From positions 21,835,704 to 21,899,703 of the forward strand of contig NC_088304.1 of the NCBI RefSeq assembly GCF_032854445.1: DNA of 64,000 bases. Direction: 5' to 3'. Positions 47,501-57,300 of this stretch are shown piece after piece. Position numbers and translations under genes: made by a program. The notes under the pieces are model-generated. The model made no database searches. It had not been told where the DNA came from and worked only from the letters and a program-made list of their open reading frames with translations. Every line of letters starts with the position of its first letter. Position 1 is the first letter of the stretch. Origin of the DNA: Liolophura sinensis (taxonomy: Eukaryota; Mollusca; Polyplacophora; Chitonida; Chitonidae).

Positions 47501-49078
47501 ATAAATGGGACTGAAAGTTGCTCCGGCGGGCAGCCTGTTGGGTGGAGGAAACTTGGCAGTACTGACAAAACAGCACAGCTCTTCACAATAAAATCAGCTG
47601 AGATATTCAGTAAGAAGCTTTAGAAGAAAAGACGGTCATACAACAAACCTGAGCCTTCTGTTCCCAGAGGCTTTCATACTGTTTAATGGCCAGTTCTGTG
47701 CTTCCATAGTTTGGAGATAGGGACAGATTTAAGCTGTCGTTGTCTTTCTCCTGGTTGAGTATCACTATCCTTCTATCTGCTGAGCTGAAAAGAGAGACAG
47801 GGGAATGTTCCAAATGGAGCCAGAGAAAGTCAGATTAATTCCTCTGCCTGGACTGCTTTATGTTTTCCACCCAATATGTATACAAAAAGTTGTTTTATGG
47901 AACGTGTGCTTACTTTGTCCTTGCAAAAATACTGTCAACCCTTTCAACCTCTAAAGCACTATTTTCAGTGGACTTAATCTATACAATTATTCTGAAAATG
48001 ACACTAAAATGGTTTGTTTGTGGCACTAAATATGTAAGCTTTATTTATTTATTTAGTTGGTGTTTTATGCTGTACTCAAGAATATTTCACTTATACAACT
48101 GCATTATGGTGGGAGGAAACTGGGCAGAGACCGGGGGAAACTCACGACCATCCGCAGGTTGCTAGAAGACCTTCCCACTTACGGCTGGAGAGGAAGACAG
48201 CATGAGCTGGACCAACTAAGCCACGGAGATCCCAATGTAAGCTTTAAAAAACTGTGCAATTTTTTTCTCCCATAGTTCTCTAAGAACGTTTCAAAATGTT
48301 GCAGTGGGGCTTAAAAAGGTTGAAGAATCAGGGTATGTTAGTTACATCTTAGAATACAGTAGTTTCGTTTCCATGATTTAGTTGAGGCAGGTAAATTACA
48401 AAATTGTTCAAAAAAATAGAATGAATGGGTCAAGGATTATATGGTTCAATGCCAATAATTTGCATAAAAATATGCAAAATTTCAGCTATATTCATAACTA
48501 TGGTAGTTATGATATAATGGTTAAAGCAGGGAACAGTGAATGGCTTTAGATATGATGATAAGAGCATTCAACATGATCAAAACAAAACAAAAATTAGACC
48601 GACATGTCCAAAACCCGTTAAAAGTTAAAAACAAATAGATCCCAACATTTAATTTAATTGAGTGAAAACACATAACTCAATTAAACATTGTCTAACTTCC
48701 GAGAGAATTTTCCAATTTCAAACAGGGCTCATCCTGGTTTCCTATCACCATACTGCTGGAAGCTGTCATATAAGTGAAATGCAAAACACCAATAATATAA
48801 ATAAATAAATTTCCAATAACACGTGATTACCTGCTATTTGAAAGGGTTAGACTATTTTCTGCTGTTGACCGCACATTTCCTGTGGCAACCTTTGGCGTTG
48901 AGGTCTTCATATGAATGATACCATCCTGCATGCTGTAACCAGGATCATTCTGATCAGATCGCTTTCTTGCTCTGGCAATCTCTCCTCTAATCGTCGGACT
49001 TGGGGACTTCATAAACCTTTTGGGGAGCTGAGGAGGGCTTGTCCATTTATCCAGTAATTCCTGTGTAGTCAAGGCCAT
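32564..49078 (-). CDS. GLE1: GLE1 mRNA-export factor (DDX19/Dbp5 activator), 12 coding exons
   Basis: GLE1, with inositol hexakisphosphate, stimulates the DEAD-box ATPase DDX19/Dbp5 at the cytoplasmic face of the nuclear pore to release exported mRNPs; it also acts in translation. Coding exons in transcript order: 49078-48831, 47784-47649, 47027-46879, 45474-45414, 45114-45047, 43659-43376, 41227-41130, 39672-39606, 39167-39058, 38255-38043, 34297-34107, 33005-32564. All phases join, giving 688 aa (human has 698). A charged coiled coil runs from about residue 105 to 350 (for example LKKWENIQR, then a Gln/Lys-rich stretch near 330). The GLE1 helical-repeat domain begins near 407 (KFDLQKSVNTPV), continues with LLLAHFHAACPYLVPYY, and ends with FLKRMSGLMRLYAAI, ITATLIFDLLEV and a final KFWYT. 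The start ATG has an in-frame TGA 24 bases upstream. The first 80 residues do not resemble the vertebrate N-terminus. Introns 3, 6, 7, 10 and 11 carry tandem arrays, most at a splice site. Confidence 0.94.
32976..33275 (-). repeat. Tandem array of the GLE1 exon 12 splice acceptor, about 6 copies
   Basis: The last GLE1 exon starts at 33005 after CTCTAG, followed by coding for AQGYKFVNG. Upstream on the minus strand the acceptor and exon start recur with first exonic bases near 33059, 33106, 33151, 33200 and 33254 (spacings 54, 47, 45, 49 and 54). Each has a T-rich stretch, CAG or AAG, then a diverged GGCTCAG-GGATACAAATTTG block. The copy at 33059 is in the same phase and open through to the true exon. 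Confidence 0.85.
33393..33668 (-). mobile_element. SINE family C: different tRNA-like head, family B-type 3' module
   Basis: On the minus strand it opens with a tRNA-like head near 33,668-33,595 (TGGCCTAATGGTTAGAGCG as A box, TTTGGATCAAACCC as B box). It ends with the module ACTGAAAATTGTTAGTACAATGTTAAACCCCAAGC also seen in family B. Located in GLE1 intron 11. Confidence 0.75.
34015..34072. mobile_element. Fragment of SINE-like family D
   Basis: GGTTTAATGCCACATCGGCA followed by ATATTTCAGCCATTTCGTGG, a motif I recognise as a frequent mollusc repeat end. A diverged relative lies at about 31,566-31,612. It lies about 35 bases below the GLE1 exon 11 donor (34,107). Confidence 0.5.
34395..34540 (-). 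mobile_element. Diverged SINE family A fragment
   Basis: TATTTATTTATTCGATTGGT, TACTCAAAAATAACTCC, GGCCAGCACTATGG and CCATCCGCAGGTTACT, reverse orientation, in GLE1 intron 10. Confidence 0.75.
35475..38092 (-). repeat. 76-bp tandem array of the GLE1 exon 10 splice donor, 34 copies
   Basis: Each 76-bp unit read on the minus strand holds about 41 bases of exon 10 end (coding GILFCKNLLARMLV) and 35 bases of intron, with the donor GCTTGTG|GTAAGAGC. The authentic donor has its GT at 38042-38041. The farthest copy has it at 35534-35533, exactly 33 x 76 = 2,508 bases away, so no net indels have accumulated. Variation is confined to a few sites, such as AACTTAATC/AACAGAATC/AACAGTATC and CATCC/CATTC, shared among non-adjacent copies. 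Use of the next donor would bring a stop after about 7 codons. A degenerate lone copy lies at about 34,905-34,960. Confidence 0.95.
39290..39600. mobile_element. MITE / foldback-like element, family 5 (diverged)
   Basis: CAAAACAATGTCAGAGCACG, CTCCATTTGAAAACCTGATA and later TTTTTGTTTCAAACCGCTGA share blocks with 50,330-50,690. It fills the GLE1 intron just downstream of exon 8 (39,606). Confidence 0.5.
39996..40828 (-). repeat. 22-bp tandem array in GLE1 intron 7, about 37 copies
   Basis: The unit on the minus strand is close to TTTGCTTCAGGCATGCCTGTGG, with variants TTTGCTGCAGG and TTTGCTTCAGGCTTGCATG. Each copy therefore presents a pyrimidine tract plus CAG|G, like a 3' splice site. It lies within the intron between exons 7 and 8, not touching either exon. 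Because 22 is not divisible by three, it yields overlapping pseudo-ORFs in all frames. The copy number is estimated from length. Confidence 0.9.
40829..40975. mobile_element. MITE-like element, family 4 fragment
   Basis: CTGAAATCGGCCAATCCAAG, GTTTTGTCTCCAAAATCAAA, ATTGCACTGAAAGTTTCTC and GGAAAGGATGAGGAATTAGG match the copies at 47,347 and 62,328. Confidence 0.6.
41585..43396 (-). repeat. 24-bp tandem array of the GLE1 exon 6 splice donor, about 70 copies
   Basis: On the minus strand the unit is TACCTGTCCCCATTAGTGG|GTGAG, the last 19 or so bases of GLE1 exon 6 plus the start of its donor GTGAGTAC. The true exon ends at 43376. The unit is 24 bp, so it encodes an eight-residue motif (EYLSPLVG and variants) that stays open over long stretches on both strands. 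Near the exon several units are 23 bp and break the frame. Around 41,930-42,470 four unit types alternate in a 96-bp higher-order period. A SINE 3'-end fragment interrupts the array at 43,197-43,280. The copy number is estimated from length. Confidence 0.92.
43197..43280 (-). mobile_element. SINE 3'-module fragment inside the 24-bp array
   Basis: (GAGT)n then GCTTGGAGTTTAACGTCGTA, CTCAACAATTTTTCAGTCAC and ATGACGACGAAGGAATCCG: the 3' module of families B/C in reverse, interrupting the GLE1 intron 6 array. Confidence 0.8.
45566..46030. mobile_element. MITE-like family 3 element with a SINE inserted into it
   Basis: Outer ends AGCCTTTTCAACCAC and GTGGTTGAAAAGGTTG are inverted repeats. The interior (CATTAAAGATGGAAGCCTCA, CTGTGCAAATTATTTCTC) matches the 47,934-48,328 copy. 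A SINE A copy interrupts it at about 45,741-46,000. Confidence 0.7.
45741..46000 (-). mobile_element. Full-length SINE family A copy
   Basis: Reverse copy from (TTTA)n and GTGTTTTACGCCGTACTC to the head AACCAATTGAGCCACGGAGG. A 9-bp near-duplication CAGA(T/G)GTGG flanks it. Nested inside MITE family 3, so it is the younger insertion. Confidence 0.87.
46738..46880 (-). repeat. Degenerate 24-bp tandem repeat abutting the GLE1 exon 3 donor
   Basis: Units close to AAACTGAATGTCAAAGTGAAAATT (plus strand, positions within 46,738-46,869) repeat about five times and end at the exon 3 donor (CA|GTAAACTC on the minus strand, exon end 46879). The first unit looks like a diverged version of the donor segment itself, but the match is weak. 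Confidence 0.6.
47054..47235 (-). mobile_element. Diverged SINE family A copy
   Basis: TATTTATTTATTTCACTGGA, GTTTTACGCCATAATCAC, CCACCAGCAGCTTGGTGGC and GGAGAGGAAGCGAGTATGAG, reverse, starting about 25 bases upstream of GLE1 exon 3 in transcript sense. Confidence 0.75.
47347..47525. mobile_element. MITE-like element, family 4
   Basis: AATCTTCAACCTTTTCGTA, TTTGCAAGATGATTATTT, AGCATATTCTGAGGGCAGTA and TGAAATTGGCCAATCCAAC match 62,328-62,536 closely. Confidence 0.65.
47934..48328. mobile_element. MITE-like family 3 element with a nested SINE
   Basis: GTCAACCCTTTCAACC at the left and AAAAAGGTTGAAGAATC at the right. Interior blocks match 45,566-46,030. The SINE at 48,044-48,234 interrupts it. 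Confidence 0.7.
48044..48234 (-). mobile_element. SINE family A copy with target-site duplication
   Basis: Reverse copy with a 12-bp direct repeat ATGTAAGCTTTA at 48,032-48,043 and 48,235-48,246. Part of the tRNA-like head is deleted (GAGCTGGACC joins directly to AACTAAGCCACGG). Confidence 0.87.
48724..48813 (+). mobile_element. SINE family A 3' fragment
   Basis: GGCTCATCCTGGTTTCC, CACCATACTGCTGG, GTCATATAAGTGAAATG and CACCAATAATATAAATAAAT, just inside GLE1 intron 1. Confidence 0.75.
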
Positions 49079-49331
49079 ATTCAACCAAACATTAACTCAC
49101 TTGTTTAAATGGCACCTACAGAACTTAAAGGGCGGACACAGGAATTCATAGAAGTCCAAATATTATAAACCGAAAATCAAGGGCTTTTTTCTGATTACAC
49201 TGACTTTAATAAATATTTACAGACCTATATGAATTCCATATTGAGATAAAATATATTTATGTTGCATTGTTGTATTGTTGTATGTTGTATTGTGTCACTA
49301 TCTTTATATTTCTGATAACATCCATTTTACA

Positions 49332-49574
49332 TTTATTTATTTATTGATTTGACTGGTGTTTTACGCTGTACTCAAGAATATTTCACTTATGCGACGGCGG
49401 CCAGCATTATGGTGGGAGGAAACCGAGCAGAGCCCGGGGGAAACCCACGACCATCCGCAGCTTGCTGGTAGACCTTCCCACGTATGGCCAGAGAGGAAGC
49501 CAGCATGAGCTGGACTTGAACTCACAGCAATACACTGTGCCAGCGCACTAACCAACTGAGCCACAGAGGCCCCC
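49332..49574 (-). mobile_element. SINE family A copy with 13-bp target-site duplication
   Basis: Reverse copy from (TTTA)n, GACTGGTGTTTTACGCTGTA to the head CAACTGAGCCACAGAGGCCC, flanked by perfect CATCCATTTTACA at 49,319-49,331 and 49,575-49,587. Confidence 0.9.
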
Positions 49575-49587
49575 CATCCATTTTACA

Positions 49588-51379
49588 GCTTGAAATGTAG
49601 TAAATGTACATGTAAATACAAATAATACAGCAAACTTATGTTGAAAAAATAAGAATATAATTCTCTGATAGTGCAAATCCAATCACATTCCATACCTCAA
49701 ATAACAACCATAAACAAAATATCAGCCTTGTTTGTGCCCAGGTTACTGTTTAAAACCAGAAATAAGTCCCCAAAGTACAGTAGTTACTGTATAAAGCAAT
49801 ATTAATACTGTTATTTAACACTGCAGTTTTCTTTTAAATATACTTTTTCTGCTTTATTTTCCATGAGAAAATGACATTTTGTTTAGTTTAACATTCTCAG
49901 TTCTGTATTTACTTTTTGCCCAATTTGAGAAGCAGTCACATTACATTAGGCTTCCTTCACACAGGCTTTGTTTATTTGACAAACAAAATATTGGTAGTAG
50001 AAATGCGTAAGATCTTTGCTTCTCAAAAATGGCAACTCAAAACGTCATTCAAGGGAGATAATCTCTGGACTTTCAACCACAGACAGAGGCTGGCACAGCT
50101 CATGACCTGAAGGTCAGTTTAGAGGCATTCTGGCCGGGGACAATGAAATTGTTTTTTTCCATAAAGAGATGTTGTTGCCTTATTACCAAGACATATTTGA
50201 CGTTGTTTCTCTCTATAACTCACAAATGTGTTTTTCATATGAGAGTTACCCCACTCTACAACTTACCTTGCCTATGTGTAGGCCTACTGTCAAATGGTCT
50301 GAGAATGCTCTGAGGTTAGGTTTGGCAAAAAAATTTGTGCCGCCAAAGATGGCTCCCCAACAATGTCAAAACGCGGTCCATTTAGAAACCTGATGCAGTT
50401 GCCAAGGCAGTTTGTCCTGGCATTTGAAACAAATTATCCATTAAATTTGTATCCATGGCCTCAAGCTTGCAGACACCTATGTTCCTTACCTTTTTGTCTG
50501 TCGATTTAACACAAGCACAATGTTGACTGGTTACATCCTGAGATTCCTTGGTGATGCTCAAAGAGAACGGTCATACTAACCGCCTCTACATATCTGACAC
50601 AGGCAGGTGACTGCATCAGGTTTACAAATGGAGCGTGCTCTGACATTGGTTTTGGCCATCCTGGGCTATACAAAATTTGCTAAATCTAACATCTAAGTAA
50701 TATGGGATGAACTGTCAAATGTCATCACTGATGGCACTTACTGATGACAGGACAATATCATGTAATGCTGTGTACTGTAATTATGGATGCAAAGACTACA
50801 AAAATATATATTTCACAGCAATATGCAACTTGGTCTAGAATTATTATGTATCATTTTGTCTTAGTCCCAGCTGTGGGGTAAGAGCCAAAGTTGACACAAC
50901 TTTTGGACTGCAGCCATTGTTTAGAAAAGACTTATCAGGCATGGAGTGAATCGGTGTGTGGTTTACCATTGGTTCCCCCTGTGGCTATGATACTCCGCCA
51001 GCCTAATATAAAGAGAGGAGTTGAGGTACCCACCTGGAACTAATTTGTCTTAGACACCTATTCAGATTTCTCACCAAAACATATTCGACTGGTCCATTAT
51101 GTAATTGTTGAAACATTGAATCTTTAGCTCAAGTAAGAAAGGTTATAGCAGGTAAACTAATGGAAAAACAGATCCAAAGGATTAATGTAATTAAAGAAAA
51201 CAAAATAAAAAGTGGCAGGTGGATTGAACAGTGTCCAATTTCCGAACGTTGCCAGGTGCGAGAAAATACCGTTAAGGCTTTCCCATTTTCTGGCCACTTC
51301 CGGGCGTAAGTTAATTGGCCTTTGCTTGATTGACGCAGTTTATCCCCGATACCCATTACTGGGCTTTGGCCATTCATCG
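49588..51379. other. Probable GLE1 5' UTR intron
   Basis: No exon seen. It contains the family 5 foldback element at 50,330-50,690; the rest is unremarkable AT-rich DNA. Confidence 0.4.
50330..50690. mobile_element. MITE / foldback-like element, family 5
   Basis: The left arm GTCAAAACGCGGTCCATTTA, then GAAACCTGATGCAGTTGCC, has its reverse complement at the right end: GACTGCATCAGGTTTACAAA, then TGGAGCGTGCTCTGACATTG. The arms are about 55 bases with several mismatches. Confidence 0.7.
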
Positions 51380-51500
51380 TAGTCCAGACTCCTAATCCAC
51401 AAAGAGAAGATCGTTCTCGCTTTCAAACTGTGGGCGCTGCCATTTTCTAACTCAGAGTAGTTGTTACAAAAACTATGATCAGATCGTTGAAATTTTTATA
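51380..51500 (-). promoter_or_regulatory. Putative GLE1 promoter / 5' UTR start
   Basis: On the minus strand this segment reads AAAATGGCAGCGCC near 51,436-51,449, a YY1-like motif in sense orientation, inside a CG-richer island. The GLE1 start-codon exon has a plausible acceptor, TTCTGTAG|GTG, about 37 bases before the ATG (49,116/49,117). So a non-coding first exon here, joined by an intron of about 2.2 kb, is reasonable. The first-exon donor was not resolved. Confidence 0.35.
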
Positions 51501-53170
51501 TTTGAAATACCGAAAGATCCGTTTACTCTAAGATACGTTAAACCAACAGTCGAAGAAAATTAACCCTTTTCATTCCTGTTTTTCTCCTTCTCTTTCTTTT
51601 TTGGATTTAAACATTTCTAATCACAAAGAATATGATGTTAATTTCAACATTCCCACGGCCAAAATTTTAAATTGTCCTCCCTAGCTGCATGTTATAGATT
51701 TACATATCTGAATGTGGATCACTCAGTCTCAGTGTTTCCTTGATATTTTCTTAATTTTAAGAAACATTTACGGTAATGTTATGTTATAAATATTGAAAAA
51801 GGTCCCGTAATACATGTTTGTTATTACCAAATTCCTCACATGATTAAATACACAATTGTTATTTTTTAAGTTTTCCAAAATATGAATGTACCCATTTTCA
51901 GTTTGATATAGATTCTGACCTAGGAACATGGTGGATTTCATTATATGATGTGTACTGTTGACACTAGACACTAGCGTATACCTACAGGTCCTGCCAAACT
52001 AATTCATACAAAGCGCCACATGCATCCCTTCTTAGCACTATGTTCAACTTCAGCCGAATTCCTTAAGTTGCCGGTAGGCCTATACTTCTGGCAGCTTTTA
52101 TACGACTTTAGGTCCAGTGCTAATTGCATGGCACATTGAAACAATATAGGCCTACAGGGTGTGCTTTTTGAGGAAAATAAAGAAAGATATGTCAAAAATA
52201 AATAAATAAATAAATAAATAAAAAACGGAATTGTTTTCATTTTTAGGCTTGTTTTATATTTCTGTATTTTGTATATACTGGGCACGCAGGACTGACTTAC
52301 CGCCCACATTTTCGCGCTCTCACCACACCACATCCTTCCACCCTCCCCCCCCCCCCCCCCTACACAATAGTTGTTTTGTTGTGTTGTTTTGGCGGCTATC
52401 AAGTACCGCAGCGGGCTACTTGATTAAGATCTGGACTAACCATGCAGCGGGCCCTTCGGAAAACTGTGGTTTAAAGCCATTTTACGCCCAAGGAAGAAAA
52501 CTACGACGCGTTTTTGGTACTTTTATGTGACAGGCCGCGTCATATACTCCTCACGAAGAGATACAAACCGGCGTTTCATGGATCCTTTAACTTATGTTTT
52601 GATATGATTTGACAAGATATTTGTGAAATACGTTGAATGAATGTATAGATGTTGCATAGAGATGTTGACAATAAATAGGGACCTTCAGTGATTTTCAGCA
52701 CAAATTAATAAAATGAAAAATTTATGACATAATTACAATGAACTCCAACACAATACATGTATATCACCTATATACTCTCAACAAAGTATTAAGTCCATCT
52801 TACAATTCATATATTTGAATAAGTTTGATTCTATTCAAGGAAAGTTTAATTAAAAAAGGTATCAATTGTGGATTCAGATTTTAGTGGTATATCTCAAGAC
52901 ACGGTGGATTAATTTTATTGTGTCTTCCCCTTTGATGTTTTATGTGAGAAATCGGCTCACCTAACGACATAGCACGATTGATAACAAACATTGGGCTTGC
53001 GCTGAAGTCACGTCTATAGTTCACCATCTTAAAGAGTTGTTGCACATGACCCCCATGCTACTGTATACACGTCTGATAAATTTACACCACAAATGGGAAC
53101 ACTAGATTTTAAAAAAAAATGCGAAAAAGGTTATACAATGACAAAATTTTCTTAGCAGCATATTAGCTGC
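51500..53170. other. Intergenic stretch between GLE1 and the 54.2-kb gene
   Basis: No gene seen. It holds an (AAAT)n run at 52,198-52,223 and a C tract at 52,347-52,360. Confidence 0.45.
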
Positions 53171-53173
53171 AAC

Positions 53174-53421
53174 GGGGGCCTCCGTGGCTCAGGTGGTTAG
53201 CGCGCTAACGCAGCGTAATGACCCGGGTTAACGTTCCTCTCACCAATGCAGTCGCTGTGAGTTCAAGTCCAGCTCATGCTGGCTTCCTCTCAGGCCGTAC
53301 GTGGGAAGGTCTTCCAGCAACCTGCGGATGAGCGTGGGGTTCCCCCGGAATAATGCTGGCCGCCGTCGTATAAGTGAAATATTCTTGAGCACGGCGTAAA
53401 ACACCAATCAAATAAATAAAA
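53174..53421 (+). mobile_element. Full-length SINE family A copy
   Basis: Head GGGGGCCTCCGTGGCTCAGG then TTAGCGCGCTAACGCAGCG; B box GAGTTCAAGTCC; body to GTGAAATATTCTTGAGCACG and a CAATCAAATAAATAAA tail. It shows the complete head better than most copies. Confidence 0.9.
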
Positions 53422-54202
53422 TCAAATATTGCTCTAACATACAATTTAATTAATTTTTTAGGGCTTCAATATCACAATTATCACAACGATCGGAGGCAAA
53501 GATCTGACCGAGATACGAGTACGACTCTACAACGAAAAGTTTATAACCATTAGGTGACAATTTAGGTATTTCGTGTACGGCATAGTTACGAGGTTTGAAC
53601 AGCATACAAAATGTTTCATTCGTATGGAACAGTGCGTTTAATGAAGTACTGAAACATGCGTTTAATTATATGGATGGAAACCGGAACACCGGGAAGAACC
53701 ACCGCCATTTAGCAAGTAACTGACGTAGTGATAGGATAATAATATAAGGTCATTCATATGTCGTTAATTTGGGCGACCATTCGTGAAACAAATGTCTGTG
53801 AAATACACAACATGAAAGAATGTGCATTCTGAACTTCTGAGTCCGTTTTCGAAGTTTTGTCAGGTCTTAAAAATAATGTGAAGACCATCGTTGTACTCTC
53901 CGATCTAGAATTCTGTCAAATGAAATAAGTTGCTTTTATCAACATATTGAGGTGTGAAATAAATTTGAAGCCTACGACAAATTACATATTTCATTATAAA
54001 TGAAACAGTAATCCGATGTAAGGCTGTCGATAGACGCAGTTCACCTAATAAAACAAGTGTAAAAACATGACGAAATCTCTCCCGGAGAATACTGAACATA
54101 AGCAGTCACGTGGGAATCGAGGCTATTTGACCAAATATAGAAAGGCTGTCCAGCCTTCTTGCACTACACGTGTTTTCGCCTTTGAAACGATTATTTCGTG
54201 CA

Positions 54203-54317
54203 ATGGCAGGGATAACGGACATAGACAAAGACCAGAAAGGGGAAGAGGATGCACACGGTGGGACAGAAAGTGATTCTGCGGAGAATAGCGTGGAGCAATG
54301 TGCAGTAAATGGACACG
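54203..54317 (+). CDS. First coding exon of an unrecognised gene (continues beyond the window)
   Basis: An ATG in fair context (GCAATGG) opens 38 codons, MAGITDIDKDQKGEEDAHGG and onwards, ending in a strong donor (CACG|GTAAGT) in phase 1. The peptide is acidic and polar, rich in Asp, Glu and Ser, with no domain or signal peptide; it looks like a disordered N-terminus. The 300 bases before it are relatively CG-rich, with CACGTG at about 54,107 and an ACACGTG near 54,166, and read as a promoter and leader. It would be divergent to GLE1. I looked for a following plus-strand exon in 54.3-64 kb and found none that I can support, so intron 1 probably exceeds the window. I do not recognise the gene. 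Confidence 0.55.
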
Positions 54318-57300
54318 GTAAGTTCCGATATTGCTGACTTACGATCGGGACGATGAGGGCATTGAGGGGTAGGCGTGTCAATGTGGGGCAGGTCGTTCAA
54401 ACGTCATTGAATAATTTGATCAGTAAATGAGTGTTAATTAGCCCTGATTGATTTGGGATAGATATATGAACACGAATAAGCCGTGTTTCAGTCACCAGGC
54501 GATTCTATTAAGCTTGCAACTTCAGTTAATGGGTAACTGATTGTTTGCGACCGCGTGCGGAATTCCGTCGTCGGTCGATCATCGTCTACGGTATAAAATT
54601 CATCAAAGAAAAGGGCTGGCGATTAAGAATAGTTTCCGAACTGACAACTGTCTTTGTACTTTTGACTGACTTCTTAAAGTCCTCACAAATCGATGCACAT
54701 GGGCAGTAGTTATGTAAAAATGCCAAAGGTCACCTCCTTGTTCAGTGAAGTAAGGCAAGTAATGTACAAGCCGAGTCCAGTCTTGTTTAGCGTTGTTTCA
54801 AGGACGAAGGGTCATTGGATTAACGTGGTTGGCCTCCAGCAGTGATTCTTGGACTTGTTATATATATGTAGATCGCTAGTTTCTACTAGCTGCTATATTG
54901 TTAAGTGACTAGTTTCATAACTAATCTAAGAGAGGTGAGGAACTATTGACTTGGTAAAGGTTAGATCGACCGCTAGCACAAGCAGCCAAGGTGTAGCAGT
55001 AAGGAGGTACACTCGGGCTTAAGTCTGGCCCTTTTAAAGTGACGAACTAGAACACTGTATCACCTGTTTAAGAAAGGTATAAAAATATCGAGGTCAGCTT
55101 CCCTTCACTTTTACAGTGTAAACCCACTTTTGTCAAAGACTGCAAGGTAATACACAGTTGTCTGATGCAATTCTGGGGTTAGATTTATGAAGAGAGTTAC
55201 AGCTGGGTAAAAACAGTGTGTATTTGATGTAATGCAGAGTTGGCATTGCATGAGCTAGGCTTTGCGTATGTACTACAGATTGTCAGCATGGAGTAGCCTA
55301 CAGTTATAATGATGGCTGGCCTGCGTAAACATGGGTTTTTTAGTTTACAACGGGTATCTCTGGCTGTGCTGTACCACAACACCTGGTTAATATATTTAGT
55401 TTGCTGTTACTGAAAGATACGGACAAAGTGAGAGGGGGCTGTGGTATGTAACAGCTGTCCAATGCTATTTTTGACTACTCATTAAATGTTTGTTTTATTG
55501 TACAGTACTTGCTTAAAATAAAATATAAAGTCACTGAATGAAATGCACAGTTTAGTGTAGGTGTAGGCATATGAGCCAGGTGTACACATTTGTGTATTTT
55601 TATACTCTATTGTGAACAGCACTGATTGGTTCATATGTTGTTGTGGCATTATTGGAAAGCACAGATAACCAAGTGCAACGTACAGCATGTTGTGTGAGGA
55701 CATTTGGAGGAAAGTAGAAATTAAGACTTTAGAGTAAATTTGTTCATCGATGCTTTAAATATCTACTTAATGAATAAATAATGTCAGGTTTAATAAGGTT
55801 AAAATAAAAATAAAAATAAAAATTTTCCATCCTTATTATGCAAAAATTAATTGAGTCACATCCCCATTTGATACATTCATTAACGTATATGTGACATTAT
55901 AATACCAGGGTTTCGAGCATGGGATTGTCAAAAATGTTGGGCAATTGTTGACAGTAATTTAGTTATCTGTGGATCACACCAGGATTTGAACACAGCCGAA
56001 GTCACAGCGCTCTATACCAACTGAGGTAAAGAGCAATTCCGTTGGTAACTACTGTTAGTGCAATCATTCAAAAGCTTCTCCCTGTTACTCATGGTGTATA
56101 TATGTATTTATAAGATGTATGTGAACAGGCCATGAAATTTGGGTGTTTGATGTAACCAAAAAATTGGTTACGGGTGTTAAGCCTTGAATAACTGATCGTT
56201 CTGTTTCACCACGACGAGAAAACAGACCATTCGTTCACGCAAATTGGTTACATGAACTTGTGGCTAAAAAAGTCATCTACAGTACTTCCTTGCAGATTTT
56301 TTCCTTTTATTAAATGTAACCTCAGCAAAGCCTATAATAAATTTGTGTATGAAGTTGGTTGTATTGCAGTACAGTCCACAATCATACATGTCCAGCAAAT
56401 CCTCAGATAGCACAATGGCTACATGGTTGGGGGTGGGGGTGGGGGGGCACATTATGAACAGTCATCAGCATACATCAGAGTGGATCAGGAAGCTCCTGTA
56501 AAACATGTCATACATGCTGATTCCAAGGCCAGACCAGCATGTGTTACATTTCTGAGTATTTTTATTTTCTTTTGATAATTAATAATAGGTACTTGTATAA
56601 TTAGCTGCTTTTAGTCTGTGTAATATCCAACTGGCTCATTGAGCCCTCACCATCACTGTCCTATAAAATGATTTCGTCCACTGACACGAATGAATGTCAA
56701 CGTTGACCATCTCATGTAAAGTTATAAACTACTGAAAGTTTAAAATTCAGTTCAATCTGAATGTCACCTTTCTCCCCTACCGCTAGCTCACTAAGAGCAC
56801 AATACATGACCATCGAATGCCACCGGCTAGCACGTGTTGTGTACATGTATATACCAGGAAACATGTAGTGCACGTGCTCCTGGTGGAGAAATGTGGCTGA
56901 AAGTCGAATAGTACTTTCTTAGCCAAAAGTCTTAATATTTTGTTTTAATACGGAAGCATTCTCAGGAGTTACCTATGCGCCATTGCAAAGTTAATAGGTG
57001 GTTTGTAGACTGGACTTGACCCCACTAATGACAGGAGAGAGCGCCGATGCATTGATGCGATTAATAAATAGAGCGCATACCTCAACAAAATTTGGTCAGA
57101 GCGAAAAGCTGGTGACTGGAATTAAGGCATAATGCCATTGACTTCAGTTCAACACTTTGCAGCATCAAGGCACCAAATGGCAGCTGTCGTTCAGTCATAT
57201 CAGCGCATGTTTTGTGCCAGCAGTCAAGTTCAAAAAAGGGGTAGCTCTAACAACTGATACAACTTCTATTTTGTGGTAGCTGTTCAGATATACGCTGAGG

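Noticed and set aside
51129-51377. 82-codon minus-strand open frame starting MNGQSPVMG
   Set aside because: It lies at the inferred GLE1 5' UTR/promoter; no donor was found that joins it in frame to GLE1 exon 1, and the acceptor-proximal TGA in that exon argues against coding continuity.
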